Assembly: GCF_014202315.1 (NCBI RefSeq)
Contig: NZ_JACHGN010000017.1
Location: forward strand, 223,180 to 287,179
Length of the DNA: 64,000 bases
Source of the DNA: Thermocatellispora tengchongensis
GTDB taxonomy: Bacteria > Actinomycetota > Actinomycetes > Streptosporangiales > Streptosporangiaceae
Direction: 5' to 3'
Part shown: one piece after another, positions 50,021 to 58,946 of the stretch
Layout: each line of letters opens with the position of its first letter
Position numbering within the stretch: position 1 is the first letter of the stretch
The notes under the pieces: model-generated
What the model was told of the DNA's origin: nothing
What the model saw: the letters and a program-made list of their open reading frames with translations, nothing else
Databases searched by the model: none
Translations under genes and position numbers: made by a program

Positions 50021-52546
50021 TCAGTGGTGTTTGCTGTGGTCTTCAGGACCGGCCCGGCGAGCGGGAGCCGTCAGCGGGCCGCCTCCGCCTGGGGCGTTCT
50101 GCCAGATCACCACGTTGTCCACGACCATCCCGCAACAGCCGGACGCGCTCGACACTCCGCGCAGGGTGAGTGTGTGCGAGGTCTCCGTTGGCGTGAAGGT
50201 CTGCTTGAGTACTCCGAATTCGGCCGCGGAGGTGTTGGAGGCCGACCAGGTGTGGTCCAGCCCGGCGATCGAGACGTTCGCCGAGACCGAGCCGCCCAAT
50301 GCGAAGTGCCGGGCGTAGCGCAGGGTGATCGTGTGGGGCCGGCCGGGGGTCAGCCCGGTCACCGTGCGCGTGACCTGGCCGTCGTCGTCGAGGTCGAGAT
50401 GGTGGCCTACGAATCCGAGCCCGAAATGGCTGCCGGCCTGGTCCCGGGAGACCGGTGCGGTCACCGACCAGGGACCGAAGCTCTGACCGGCGCTGTAGTC
50501 GATCCAGCCCTTCACTGGTGCCGGCGGCCCCTCCTCGAAGCTGTCGACGAGGGTGGGCGTGACCGGCACGGTGCCGGTGCGCCAGATCGCGACGTCGTCG
50601 ATGACCATGCCGCAGCAGCCCGAGGTGCTGCCGGCGCCGGTGAGGGTGAGTGTGTGCGAGGTCGCGGTGGCGGTGAAGGTCTGGTCGAGGGTGGAGAAGG
50701 TGCCTGAGGAGGTGTTGGAGGCCGACCAGGTGTGGTTCAGCCCGGCGATCGAGACGGTGGCCGACACGGGGCCGTCGGTGCCGCGGTGCCGGGCGTATCG
50801 CAGGGACAGCTGGTAGGTCGCGCCGGGTGTCAGCCCGGTGATGGTGCGCCGCACCTGGCCGTCGTCGTCGAGGTCGAGGTGGTGGCCGGTCTCGCCCAGG
50901 CCGCCGTGGTGGCCGGCCTGGTCCTTGGTGATCGGTGCGGTCACCGACCAGGGGCCGAGGCTCTGCCCGGCCGAGTAGTCGATCCAGCCGCCGGGAGCGG
51001 CGACCGCTCCGTCCTCGAAGCCGTCGGCGAGCACGGCGGGGCGGTTGCCGGGCGGGTCGATCTGCACCAGCTTGGCGACCGAGGGGGTGCCTTCGGAGTC
51101 GAGGACGAACAGCAGGTACAGGCCGGGTGGGGCGATGTTGCCGTTGGCGGGTGCGGTGAGGGTGCGGCTGCTGCCGGATCCGCTGATGGGCAGGTCCATG
51201 AAGCGCTGGCCGCCGTTGAAGGAGTGGGTGACGGCTCCGGCGCGTACCAGGGTGGCCCGGCTGACCGAGCCGGACACCTCGATGGAGAACGGGGTGCCGT
51301 GGGTGATGGTGTCCGGGGCTGAGGTGATGGCCGGGCGGGGGGCGGGGCTGTTGCCGTCGAACAGATAGGGCGGGGAGTAGATCTGCGCGTTGAGGTTGCT
51401 CTGCGGACCAGGCGCACCGCCACCGCCGACCAGGACCCGGCCGTCGGGGAGCAGGATCGAGGTGGAGTGGTAGAGGCGCATCCGCTCCTCGGCGGGCAGC
51501 GTGGTCCAGGTGTTGGTGTCGGGGTTCCACAGCTCGGGCTGGTAGGCCACGCCGGTGTCGCCGTTGTTGGGCAGGGAGCCGCCGTTGACCAGGACGTCGC
51601 CGGTCGGTAGCACGGTGGCGTCGGCCCAGTGGCGGCCGAAGGTCATCGGCGCGGCCGGCGTCACCGCGGGGGTGGCGCCGTTGATGTCGATGACGCTGGC
51701 GGCCTTCGAGCCGTCGCCGCCGCCGCCGTTGGAGTAGCCACCGCCGCCGACCTGGAGGATCTTGCCGGGGCGGTACATCACCGCGGTCGAGGTCGCGCCG
51801 ATGTTGCCGCCTGGGAACGTTCCCGCGGGAGTGATGGAGCCGGCCCCGGCCGGATCGAGGTAGTACATGTTCGAGCCGGACACGCCGAAGATCTTGCCGT
51901 TGGGTGCGACCCAGCTGCGGGGGTACCACCAGCGATTCTGGTCGTTGCCATAGGCGTAGGCGCTGCTCGCGGCGGTGAGCGAGGTCCAGCCGACGCCCGG
52001 CGTGTACCGCTCCGGAGTCAGCACACCCGGCCCCCCGACGCCTTCCGAGGAGCCGCCCTCGACGACGATCTCGCCGTTGGGCATCACGGTCGCGGTGGGG
52101 TACCAGCGGGGGAAGTTCATCGGCGCCTCGTTGCGCAGGCCGTCGGCCGCCGAGAAGCTGGTGAAGCCCACCGGCCCCCAATTGGAGCCGGGACTGCGGC
52201 CGTCGTCCCCGCCCGCGGTGAAGATGACGTCACGAATGGGGTCGTAGACCTGCACCGAGCAGAACAGGTCGGTGAACGTGGTGTTGTCGGTCAGTTCGTG
52301 CGTGCCGGTCGCCGGGTCCCAGATGTCGAAGTTCCACTCGCCGCCCTGGTTGCCGGCGGTGTCGGTGCCGAACGTCATGACCTTGCCGTCGGCGGTCAGC
52401 GCGCTGTTGATGGGCATTACCGGCCAGGGGAGCACCGATCCCCACTGGCCGGTGGCGTCTAAGTCGGCATGCGCCGCCGACGCCGGGATCACTACGGAGG
52501 CGGCCACAAGGCACAACAGGGCCGCACCCCTTCCGAGACGCTTCAC
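50021..52546 (-). CDS. Secreted galactose-oxidase-like copper radical oxidase with two C-terminal beta-sandwich domains
   Basis: 841 residues from GTG 52546 (GGAG upstream). A Sec signal peptide (residues 1-27, ...SAAHA) leads into the kelch propeller of the galactose/glyoxal oxidase family. Residues for the Cu-radical site are all present: Cys96 (LFCSVQ) with Tyr149 (FPRWYPT) for the thioether cofactor, Tyr359 and His360 (MRLYHST) and His441 (VTHSFNGGQRF). A DUF1929 domain follows to about 490. Then come two homologous ~150-residue domains (DYSAGQSLGPWSV..., DYSAGQSFGPWSV...; both with LDLDDDGQV, TLTL and SGCCGM(V)) resembling DUF642-type carbohydrate-binding modules. It likely oxidises a primary alcohol or aldehyde of a glycan, giving H2O2. 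Confidence 0.9.
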   Translation of the reverse strand: MKRLGRGAALLCLVAASVVIPASAAHADLDATGQWGSVLPWPVMPINSALTADGKVMTFGTDTAGNQGGEWNFDIWDPATGTHELTDNTTFTDLFCSVQVYDPIRDVIFTAGGDDGRSPGSNWGPVGFTSFSAADGLRNEAPMNFPRWYPTATVMPNGEIVVEGGSSEGVGGPGVLTPERYTPGVGWTSLTAASSAYAYGNDQNRWWYPRSWVAPNGKIFGVSGSNMYYLDPAGAGSITPAGTFPGGNIGATSTAVMYRPGKILQVGGGGYSNGGGGDGSKAASVIDINGATPAVTPAAPMTFGRHWADATVLPTGDVLVNGGSLPNNGDTGVAYQPELWNPDTNTWTTLPAEERMRLYHSTSILLPDGRVLVGGGGAPGPQSNLNAQIYSPPYLFDGNSPAPRPAITSAPDTITHGTPFSIEVSGSVSRATLVRAGAVTHSFNGGQRFMDLPISGSGSSRTLTAPANGNIAPPGLYLLFVLDSEGTPSVAKLVQIDPPGNRPAVLADGFEDGAVAAPGGWIDYSAGQSLGPWSVTAPITKDQAGHHGGLGETGHHLDLDDDGQVRRTITGLTPGATYQLSLRYARHRGTDGPVSATVSIAGLNHTWSASNTSSGTFSTLDQTFTATATSHTLTLTGAGSTSGCCGMVIDDVAIWRTGTVPVTPTLVDSFEEGPPAPVKGWIDYSAGQSFGPWSVTAPVSRDQAGSHFGLGFVGHHLDLDDDGQVTRTVTGLTPGRPHTITLRYARHFALGGSVSANVSIAGLDHTWSASNTSAAEFGVLKQTFTPTETSHTLTLRGVSSASGCCGMVVDNVVIWQNAPGGGGPLTAPARRAGPEDHSKHH

Positions 52547-52702
52547 AACCCCCGCTCCTTTCCTAACTGTGAACGAGGTTTGAAATTCTGAACGCACCCT
52601 AAGGTCGCACAAAGCTGCGGTCAAGGATGTGATTTGCGTTCAGGTGCGTGAACGGGCGTACGCCGGAAGGGGCTTACCCGGTAACGGGGCGGGCTGGGTC
52701 GC

Positions 52703-52927
52703 TCAGGCTTGACCGTGGCGAGCCAGGACCTCCGCGCGGGAGGTGTCGTCCACGGCCAGCACGCCGCCGTTGGCGACGTCGTCGCCGCCGATCTCGGTGA
52801 AGACGATGCGGACGTCCTGTCGCCGCGCACCGAGGATGGCCACGGCTTGCTGGGTCACGGCCTCGACGAACTGCCGGCGCTGGTCGAGGGTGCGGCCACG
52901 CAGTAACTCGACGGTGATGTTGGGCAT
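52703..52927 (-). CDS. 4-oxalocrotonate tautomerase family protein
   Basis: 74 residues starting MPNITVELLRGRTLDQRRQF; Pro2 becomes the catalytic N-terminal proline after Met removal, and Arg residues at about 10-12 and in ARRQDVRIVFTEI fit the active site. The family interconverts enol and keto forms of 2-oxo acids. It follows the IclR gene by 20 bp on the same strand, so it may help process an unstable intermediate of the uronate pathway encoded next door (inference). Confidence 0.85.
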   Translation of the reverse strand: MPNITVELLRGRTLDQRRQFVEAVTQQAVAILGARRQDVRIVFTEIGGDDVANGGVLAVDDTSRAEVLARHGQA

Positions 52928-52947
52928 GGATGTCTTCCTTTCCGGGA

Positions 52948-53718
52948 TCAGGACTTGCGGGAGAACGGCTGTTCCAGGCTCTGCCGGGCCGCCAGCAACT
53001 GCTCGACGATGTTCTTTTGCGCCTCCTCGTCGAGCCGGACCAGGGGCACCGAGATGCTGATGGCATAGCGGCCCGGCTGAGTGAAGGGCAGCGCCACGGC
53101 GATGCAGGCCAGCCCGAGGCAGGACTCCTCGTGCTCAAGCGCATAGCCGTCGCGGCGGACCTCGGCCAGCAGGCCGATGACCCGTTCGGGGTCGGTGGTG
53201 GTGTACTGCGTGACGGGTTCGAGCACCGGTGGGAGCATGCTCCTGGCCTGCTCGTCCTCCATCTGGGCGAGGATCGCCCGGCCCAGCGCCGTGGAGTAGA
53301 CCGGCAGGCGACGACCCACGGCGGAGAACATCCGCAGCGGATGGACCGACTCCCGCTTGGCCGTGTATACCACATGGCTTCCTTCGAGCCGGGCAAGGTG
53401 CACGGTCTCGCCGGTGGCCCGCGCGAGCTCGTCCAGCAGTGGGGCGGTGCGCGCCACGACGAGGTCGCCGTCGAGATAGGCCGAGCCGACCAGCAGCGCG
53501 TGGATGCCCAGGGAGTAAACGGTGCCGGTGGGGTCGGTCTCGATCCAGCCGCGGCCCTGCATCGTGCGCAGCAGGGCGTGGAGGCTGCTCTTGGGCAGGC
53601 CCATGCGTTTGGCCAGGACGTGCAGGGACGCAGGTCCGTGGGCGGCGAGGTCTTCGAGGATGTCCAGGGCCCTGGCCGCCGACTTGACCGGCTGGGTTCC
53701 CGTAGGGTTGTCCGCCAT
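52948..53718 (-). CDS. IclR-family transcriptional regulator
   Basis: 256 residues: N-terminal winged helix (VKSAARALDILEDLAAHGPA, SLHVLAKRMGLPKSSLHALL, RTMQGRGWIETDP) and the GAF-like effector domain ending in KNIVEQLLAARQSL; PVYSTALGRAILAQM and YALEHEESCLGLACIAVALP are typical effector-site segments. IclR proteins of the KdgR branch sense 2-keto-3-deoxygluconate. The gene is divergent from kduI, so it very likely represses the kduI-kduD-transport operon. Confidence 0.92.
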   Translation of the reverse strand: MADNPTGTQPVKSAARALDILEDLAAHGPASLHVLAKRMGLPKSSLHALLRTMQGRGWIETDPTGTVYSLGIHALLVGSAYLDGDLVVARTAPLLDELARATGETVHLARLEGSHVVYTAKRESVHPLRMFSAVGRRLPVYSTALGRAILAQMEDEQARSMLPPVLEPVTQYTTTDPERVIGLLAEVRRDGYALEHEESCLGLACIAVALPFTQPGRYAISISVPLVRLDEEAQKNIVEQLLAARQSLEQPFSRKS

Positions 53719-53829
53719 GCGTTCAGGATAGAGGATGGCATCCACATGCTTGACACCTTCCCCCATAAACGGCCATCCTGATCCTTGAATCTCGTCCACG
53801 AATATGAATGTGTCCAAGGAGAACCGGCC

Positions 53830-54642
53830 ATGGAGATCCGGCACGCGACTGACCCCGAGTCGGTGGAAACGGCCACCGCGGCCGAACTCCGCGATCGATA
53901 CCTGGTGACAGACCTCTTCGCCCCCGGCGAGGTGTGCGGACTTTACACCCATGAGGACCGGATGGTGATCGCCGGCGCGATGCCCGCCGACCAGCCACTG
54001 GCCATCCCCGCCTGGGAGGCGGTCGGCACACCGGCGCACCTGGACCGGCGCGAGCTGGGCGTGGTCAACCTCGGCGACCCGGGCGACGTGATCGTGGACG
54101 GCAGCGCGCACAAGCTCGGCACCCTCGACGGGCTGTATGTGGGCAAGGGGTCGGACATCCGGTTGTCCGGGGAAGGAGCCTGCTATCTGCTGGTATCCGC
54201 GCCCGCCGACGCGACCCACCCCACCGCCCGCTTCAGCCGCGACACCGTCGAACCGCTGGCGCTCGGCGAGGACTCGCGCGCCAGCCGGCGCGACCTGTAC
54301 CGCTACGTGTGGGGCGGCGGTCACCCCTCCTGCCGCCTCCAGTTCGGTGTCACGGTCGTGCACGACGGCTCGGTGTGGAACACGATGCCACCCCACCTGC
54401 ACGACCGCCGCACCGAGATCTACCTCTACACCGGACTGGCACCGGGCGACCGGGTGATCCACCTGCTCGGCCGCCCCGGCGCCACCCGCCACCTGCTGGT
54501 CGCCGACCGGCAGGCGGTGATCAGCCCGGCCTGGTCGGTACACGCGGGGGCCGGCACCGGTCCCTACGCCTTCGTATGGGCCATGGCGGGCGAGAACACC
54601 GACTACGGCGACCTCCAAACCGTCACGCTGGAGCAGCTGTGA
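53830..54642 (+). CDS. kduI: 5-dehydro-4-deoxy-D-glucuronate isomerase (KduI)
   Basis: 270-residue cupin enzyme that isomerises 5-keto-4-deoxyuronate to 2,5-diketo-3-deoxygluconate in pectin/uronate breakdown. MEIRHATDPESVETATAAEL and DLFAPGEVCGLYTHEDRMVI open the KduI-type N-domain; the metal ligands are in NTMPPHLHDRRTEIYLYTGL (His, His, Glu) and the C-terminal SPAWSVHAGAGTGPYAFVWA. AAGGAG precedes ATG 53830. It is the first gene of a seven-gene plus-strand cluster and overlaps kduD by 4 bases. Confidence 0.93.
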   Translation: MEIRHATDPESVETATAAELRDRYLVTDLFAPGEVCGLYTHEDRMVIAGAMPADQPLAIPAWEAVGTPAHLDRRELGVVNLGDPGDVIVDGSAHKLGTLDGLYVGKGSDIRLSGEGACYLLVSAPADATHPTARFSRDTVEPLALGEDSRASRRDLYRYVWGGGHPSCRLQFGVTVVHDGSVWNTMPPHLHDRRTEIYLYTGLAPGDRVIHLLGRPGATRHLLVADRQAVISPAWSVHAGAGTGPYAFVWAMAGENTDYGDLQTVTLEQL

Positions 54643-55397
54643 CGGCTGCCCTGTTCTCGCTGGACGGCAAGACCGCGCTGGTCACCGGCGCCGGCCGCGG
54701 CATCGGGCGCGCGCTGGCGCTCGGCCTGGCCAGGGCGGGCGCCGACCTGGTGCTGCTCGGCCGGCCCCACAGTCAGAAGGCCACCGCCGCCACGGTCTCG
54801 GCGCTCGGCCGCCGGGTCCGCGTCGTCGACCTCGACCTGTCCGACCCCGCCCAGGTACGCGCCACCGCCGCGCGCCTGGCCACCGAGGAGCACGTGGACG
54901 TGCTGGTCAACAACGCCGGCATCATCGACCGGCGGCGGGCGGCCGAAATCCGCCCGGCCGACTGGTCCCACGTCCTCGACGTCAACCTCAACAGCCTGTT
55001 CTTCCTCACCCAGCAACTGGCCGGTCCGATGGTCTCCCGTGGCTCCGGCAAGGTGATCAACGTCGCGAGCCTGATGTCGTTCCAGGGCGGGCTCAACGTG
55101 GCCTCCTACGCCGCGACCAAGCACGCCATCGCCGGGCTGACCCGCGCCCTGTCCAACGAGTGGGCCGGGCACGGGGTCCAGGTCAACGCCATCGCGCCCG
55201 GTTACATCGTCACCGACAACACCCAGCCGCTGCGCGAAGATCCCAACCGGCTGCACGCCATCACCGACCGCATCCCGGCCGGACGCTGGGGCGAGCCCGA
55301 CGACCTCGTCGGCGCCGCCGTCTTCCTGGCCTCCGGCGCCTCCGCCTACGTCACCGGACACGTTCTCGTCGTCGACGGTGGCTGGACCGCCCGCTGA
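54639..55397 (+). CDS. kduD: 2-dehydro-3-deoxy-D-gluconate 5-dehydrogenase-like SDR (KduD)
   Basis: 252-residue short-chain dehydrogenase. FSLDGKTALVTGAGRGIGRA is the NAD-binding TGxxxGxG, then LVNNAGIIDRR, the catalytic Ser in VINVASLMSF and Tyr-Lys in ASYAATKHAIAGLTRALS, and APGYIVTDNTQPLREDPNRL as in KduD. It would reduce or oxidise 2,5-diketo-3-deoxygluconate/2-keto-3-deoxygluconate. GTG start overlaps the kduI stop. Its neighbours make KduD the best assignment, though gluconate 5-dehydrogenase-like activity is possible. Confidence 0.9.
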   Translation: MTAALFSLDGKTALVTGAGRGIGRALALGLARAGADLVLLGRPHSQKATAATVSALGRRVRVVDLDLSDPAQVRATAARLATEEHVDVLVNNAGIIDRRRAAEIRPADWSHVLDVNLNSLFFLTQQLAGPMVSRGSGKVINVASLMSFQGGLNVASYAATKHAIAGLTRALSNEWAGHGVQVNAIAPGYIVTDNTQPLREDPNRLHAITDRIPAGRWGEPDDLVGAAVFLASGASAYVTGHVLVVDGGWTAR

Positions 55398-55432
55398 CCC
55401 CCGCACACCCCCCGAGATGAGGCGACTACTCC

Positions 55433-56521
55433 ATGACCACCATACGCGCCACCTTCGCTCTGCTCGCCGCAGGCACACTGCTTCTCGCCGCGTGCGGGGG
55501 CACCGACTCCACAGCGTCCGGCGGGGACACCCAGAAGCCTGACGGCGCGTGCAAGCCGGAGCAGATCAAACTGATCGGCCAGGTCCGCAACCAGACCAAT
55601 CCGTACGAGGCGGCCTGGCTGCAGGGCGGCGACGAATTCGCCAAGAAGGTCAACCTGACCCAGCAGCGGCTGACCTACGACGGCGAGTCCGCCAAACAGC
55701 AGGAGCAGATCCGCCAGGTGCTGGCCTCCGGTGACGCCCGGTGCACCGTGCTGAACGTGCTGCCCAACGGCGACTCCGACACCACTCCCATCGTCAAGCA
55801 GGCCCAGGCCGCCGGAGCCTACCTGGTCACCCAGTGGAACAAGCCCGCCGACCTCAAACCGGCCGACTACGACCGTTGGATCGCGCACATCACCTATGAC
55901 GGCAAGGACTCCGGCAAGCAGATCGCCGAAGCGCTGATCAAGGCGATCGGCGGCAGCGGCGGCATCGTCGCCCTGCAGGGCATCCTGGACACCGCCGCCG
56001 CCAAGGACCGCTTCGCGGGACTCCAGGCCGCGCTGGCCGAGCACCCCGAGGTCAGCCTGCTGGACCAGCAGACGGCCGACTTCGACCGGGCCAAGGCCCT
56101 CACCCTGACCAAGACGCTGCTGACCAAGCACGGCGACGCCATCAAGGGCGTCTGGGCCGCCAACGACGACATGGCGCTCGGGGCGCTGCAGGCGCTGGAG
56201 GCGGCGGGCAAGAGCGGCAAGGTGGCGGTCGTCGGCATCGACGCCGTACCCGACGCCGTCAAGGCCGTTCAGGACGGCACCATGACCGCCACCATCTCCA
56301 GCGACGGACCCTGGCAGGGCGGCATCGGCCTGGCCATGGGCTACTGCGCGGCCACCGGACAGTTGAACGTCGCCTCGGTCCAGCCCCGCGCCTTCTACGC
56401 CAAGCAGTTCCTCGTCACCAAGGACAACGCCCCGCAGTTCGCCACGCCCAAGGTGGACCCGGCCGAGTTCGAGTGCGCCAACCTGTTCAGCCGGGTCACC
56501 GGGCCGGTCGCCGATGGCTGA
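55433..56521 (+). CDS. Sugar ABC transporter substrate-binding lipoprotein (RbsB-like)
   Basis: 362 residues. Signal and lipobox: ATFALLAAGTLLLAACGG (Cys lipidation). The type I periplasmic-binding fold follows: IKLIGQVRNQTNPYEAAWLQ, IRQVLASGDARCTVLNVLPN, YLVTQWNKPADLKPADYDRW, GGIVALQGILDTAAAKDRFA, VWAANDDMALGALQALEAAG and VVGIDAVPDAVKAVQDGTMT. This fold is used for monosaccharides (CUT2 class). With the KduI/KduD neighbours the ligand could be a uronic acid or a deoxy-keto sugar (inference). It overlaps the permease gene by 8 bases. Confidence 0.93.
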   Translation: MTTIRATFALLAAGTLLLAACGGTDSTASGGDTQKPDGACKPEQIKLIGQVRNQTNPYEAAWLQGGDEFAKKVNLTQQRLTYDGESAKQQEQIRQVLASGDARCTVLNVLPNGDSDTTPIVKQAQAAGAYLVTQWNKPADLKPADYDRWIAHITYDGKDSGKQIAEALIKAIGGSGGIVALQGILDTAAAKDRFAGLQAALAEHPEVSLLDQQTADFDRAKALTLTKTLLTKHGDAIKGVWAANDDMALGALQALEAAGKSGKVAVVGIDAVPDAVKAVQDGTMTATISSDGPWQGGIGLAMGYCAATGQLNVASVQPRAFYAKQFLVTKDNAPQFATPKVDPAEFECANLFSRVTGPVADG

Positions 56522-57467
56522 GCGCATCCAGACTTACGGCCCGGCAGCCGCGCTGCTCGCGCTGGTCGCCGTGTTCGCGGTCCTGTCGCCGCAGTTCCGG
56601 ACGCTGGGCAACCTGCAGAACCTGCTCGACGCGGGCGCGGTGCTGGCGGTGGTGACCATCGGCGCCACCTACGTACTGATCCTGGGCTGCATCGACCTGT
56701 CGGCGGCGGGAGTGATGGGCGCCTGCGCGCTGGCGGTGTCGCTGCTGGTGGCCAACAGCCGCACCGCCCTGGATCTGGGCCCGCTCGGCGTCCTGCTGGT
56801 CGTGGCACTCGGCGCGGCGTTCGGCTGCCTCAGCGGCGTGCTGTCGGTCGGGCTGAAGGTGCCCTCGTTCATGACCACGCTGGGCGTCTCGGCGATCGGG
56901 CTCGGCGTCGCGACCGTGCTGTTCGCGGGCGTGCAGCCGACCGTCTCCGACCCGTGGCTGCTGCAGTGGGCCAGCGGGCGCTGGCTGGGCTTCACCCGCC
57001 TCACCTACCTGGCGCTGGCCACGGTGGCGCTGGCCTGGCTCGTGCAGCGCTACACGCGGCTGGGCCGCTACGCCCTGGCGATCGGCGGCGGCGAGGACAT
57101 CCTGCGCCTGTCGGGCATCCGGGTCGGCAGGTACAAGGTGGCGGCCTTCACCCTGGCCGGCGCCTGCTACGGCCTGGCCGCCGTGATGATCACCGCCCAG
57201 CTCGGCTCCGGCATCGTGCAGGCCGGGGCAGGGCTGAGCTTCGCCGCGATCACCGCCGCCGTGGTCGGCGGCACCCAACTGGCCGGGGGCCGGGGCGGTG
57301 TCGCCCACTCCATGGTCGGCGTGCTCATCCTCACCGTACTGGCCAACGGCCTGGTCCTCATCGGCGTCAGCCCTTACGCCCAGCGGGCCGTCCAGGGCGT
57401 GATCGTGGTCTTCGCGGTGGGTGCCACCCTCTGGCCGTTGCGCCACCGCCTGGAGGTGGTCAAGTGA
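56514..57467 (+). CDS. Sugar ABC transporter permease 1 (RbsC-like)
   Basis: 317 residues with about ten hydrophobic segments of the CUT2 permease type: ATYVLILGCIDLSAAGVMGA, GVLSVGLKVPSFMTTLGVSA, YALAIGGGEDILRLSGIRVG (EAA-like loop), and AAVVGGTQLAGGRGGVAHSM. The start overlaps the upstream gene and the stop overlaps the GTG of the ATPase, so the importer genes are tightly coupled. It forms a heterodimer with the second permease at 58947. Confidence 0.92.
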   Translation: MAERIQTYGPAAALLALVAVFAVLSPQFRTLGNLQNLLDAGAVLAVVTIGATYVLILGCIDLSAAGVMGACALAVSLLVANSRTALDLGPLGVLLVVALGAAFGCLSGVLSVGLKVPSFMTTLGVSAIGLGVATVLFAGVQPTVSDPWLLQWASGRWLGFTRLTYLALATVALAWLVQRYTRLGRYALAIGGGEDILRLSGIRVGRYKVAAFTLAGACYGLAAVMITAQLGSGIVQAGAGLSFAAITAAVVGGTQLAGGRGGVAHSMVGVLILTVLANGLVLIGVSPYAQRAVQGVIVVFAVGATLWPLRHRLEVVK

Positions 57468-58945
57468 TCGAGGTGAGCGGGCTGCGCAAGGCATACCCGG
57501 GCGTGGTGGCCCTGGACGGCGTGAGCCTGCAGATCCGCCCCGGCGAGGTCGTGGGCCTGGCCGGGGAGAACGGCGCCGGCAAGTCCACGCTGCTCAAAGC
57601 GCTGGTCGGGCTGGTGCGGCCCGACGAGGGCACCATCTCGGTTCGCGGGCGCCAGGTACGGCTGCGCGGTGTGGCCGAGGCCGCGGCCCACGGCATCGGC
57701 ATGGTCTTCCAGGAGCAGTCGCTGGTGCCCAACCTCACCGCCGCCGAGAACATCCTGCTCGGCTGCGAGGGCTCGGGCGTACGGCTGGGGGTCTACCGGT
57801 GGCGGCGGCTGCGCGAGCTGGCCCAGGCGCAGCTCGACAAGATCGGATCACGCGTGGACCCGATGGCCCGCACCGAGACGCTGAGCTTCGCCGAGCGGCA
57901 GATGGTGGAGATCGCCAAGGTGCTGGCCATCGAGGAGCGCACCAAGGAGCCGCCCGTGGTGCTGCTCGACGAGCCCACCTCGGTGCTGGAGACCGAGGAG
58001 ATCGAGACCCTGTTCGCGCAGATCGAGCGGCTGCGCAAGCACGCCTCGGTGGTCTTCGTCTCCCACCGGCTGGACGAGGTGCTCCAGGTCTGCGACCGGG
58101 TCTACGTGCTGCGCGGCGGACAGGTCGCGGGAGAGATCGACCCGGCCACCGCCGACGCCGCCGACCTGCACCGGATGATGATCGGCACCGAGGCCACCGG
58201 CAGCCATTACCACGACGACCTGCACACGCCGCCCGAGCGTGAGTCGGTACGGCTGAGCGTGCGCGGCCTGTGCGGCGACGGCTTCTCCGACGTCTCCTTC
58301 GACCTGGCCAGGGGCGAGGTGGTGGCCGTGGCGGGCGTGCACGGCTCCGGGCGCGAGGAGCTGTGCCGCGCGCTGTTCGGCGGCCGGGCCATCACCGCCG
58401 GGCAGGTCGAGCTCGACGGGGAGACGGTCAGGCTGTCCAGCCCGCGCGATGCCGTACGGGCGGGGCTGGGATACGTGCCGTCCGAGCGCAAGGTGGAGGG
58501 CATCGTCGCCGCCATGTCGGTGGCCGAGAACATGGCGCTGCCGCACACCGGCGCGCTGGCGCGCGAGGCGCAGGCGGTGGAGGAGTGGATCGAGCGGCTG
58601 CGCATCAAGACGCCCGACCGGCACACGGCCATCGGAACGCTGTCGGGCGGCAACCAGCAGAAGGTGGTGCTGGCCCGCTGGCTGCTGACCGGGTCGCTGC
58701 GGGTGCTGCTGCTCGACCACCCCACACGCGGCCTGGACGTCGGCGCGAAGTCGGAGGTCTACCGGCTGATCCGCGACTTGTCGGCGTCGGGCGTGTCGGT
58801 CCTGATGCTGGCCGACAGCCTGGAGGAGTGCATCGCCATGAGCGATCGGGTGCTGGTCATGAAGGAAGGGCGGGTCACCATGACGCTGCATACCCCACCG
58901 GGCGCCAAGCCCGACCCGGTCGAGCTGGTCAAGGAGATGGTCTGA
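57464..58945 (+). CDS. Sugar ABC transporter ATPase with two nucleotide-binding domains (RbsA-like)
   Basis: 493 residues with tandem ATPase domains. First domain: Walker A GLAGENGAGKSTLLKALVGL, signature LSFAERQMVEIAKVLAI, Walker B VVLLDEPTSVLETEE. Second: degenerate Walker A VAGVHGSGREELCRALFGG and signature LSGGNQQKVVLARWLLTG. Its Walker B is VLLLDHPTRGLDVGAKSEV, in which the usual catalytic Glu is His. A non-canonical second site is common in this subfamily, but the Glu-to-His change there is unusual. GTG 57464 overlaps the preceding stop. Confidence 0.93.
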   Translation: MIEVSGLRKAYPGVVALDGVSLQIRPGEVVGLAGENGAGKSTLLKALVGLVRPDEGTISVRGRQVRLRGVAEAAAHGIGMVFQEQSLVPNLTAAENILLGCEGSGVRLGVYRWRRLRELAQAQLDKIGSRVDPMARTETLSFAERQMVEIAKVLAIEERTKEPPVVLLDEPTSVLETEEIETLFAQIERLRKHASVVFVSHRLDEVLQVCDRVYVLRGGQVAGEIDPATADAADLHRMMIGTEATGSHYHDDLHTPPERESVRLSVRGLCGDGFSDVSFDLARGEVVAVAGVHGSGREELCRALFGGRAITAGQVELDGETVRLSSPRDAVRAGLGYVPSERKVEGIVAAMSVAENMALPHTGALAREAQAVEEWIERLRIKTPDRHTAIGTLSGGNQQKVVLARWLLTGSLRVLLLDHPTRGLDVGAKSEVYRLIRDLSASGVSVLMLADSLEECIAMSDRVLVMKEGRVTMTLHTPPGAKPDPVELVKEMV

Positions 58946-58946
58946 G

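Noticed and set aside
53719..53829. Short inverted-repeat-like bases between IclR and kduI
   Set aside because: Matches such as GGATGG/CCATCC are too short and unevenly spaced to call an operator, although a binding site is expected here.
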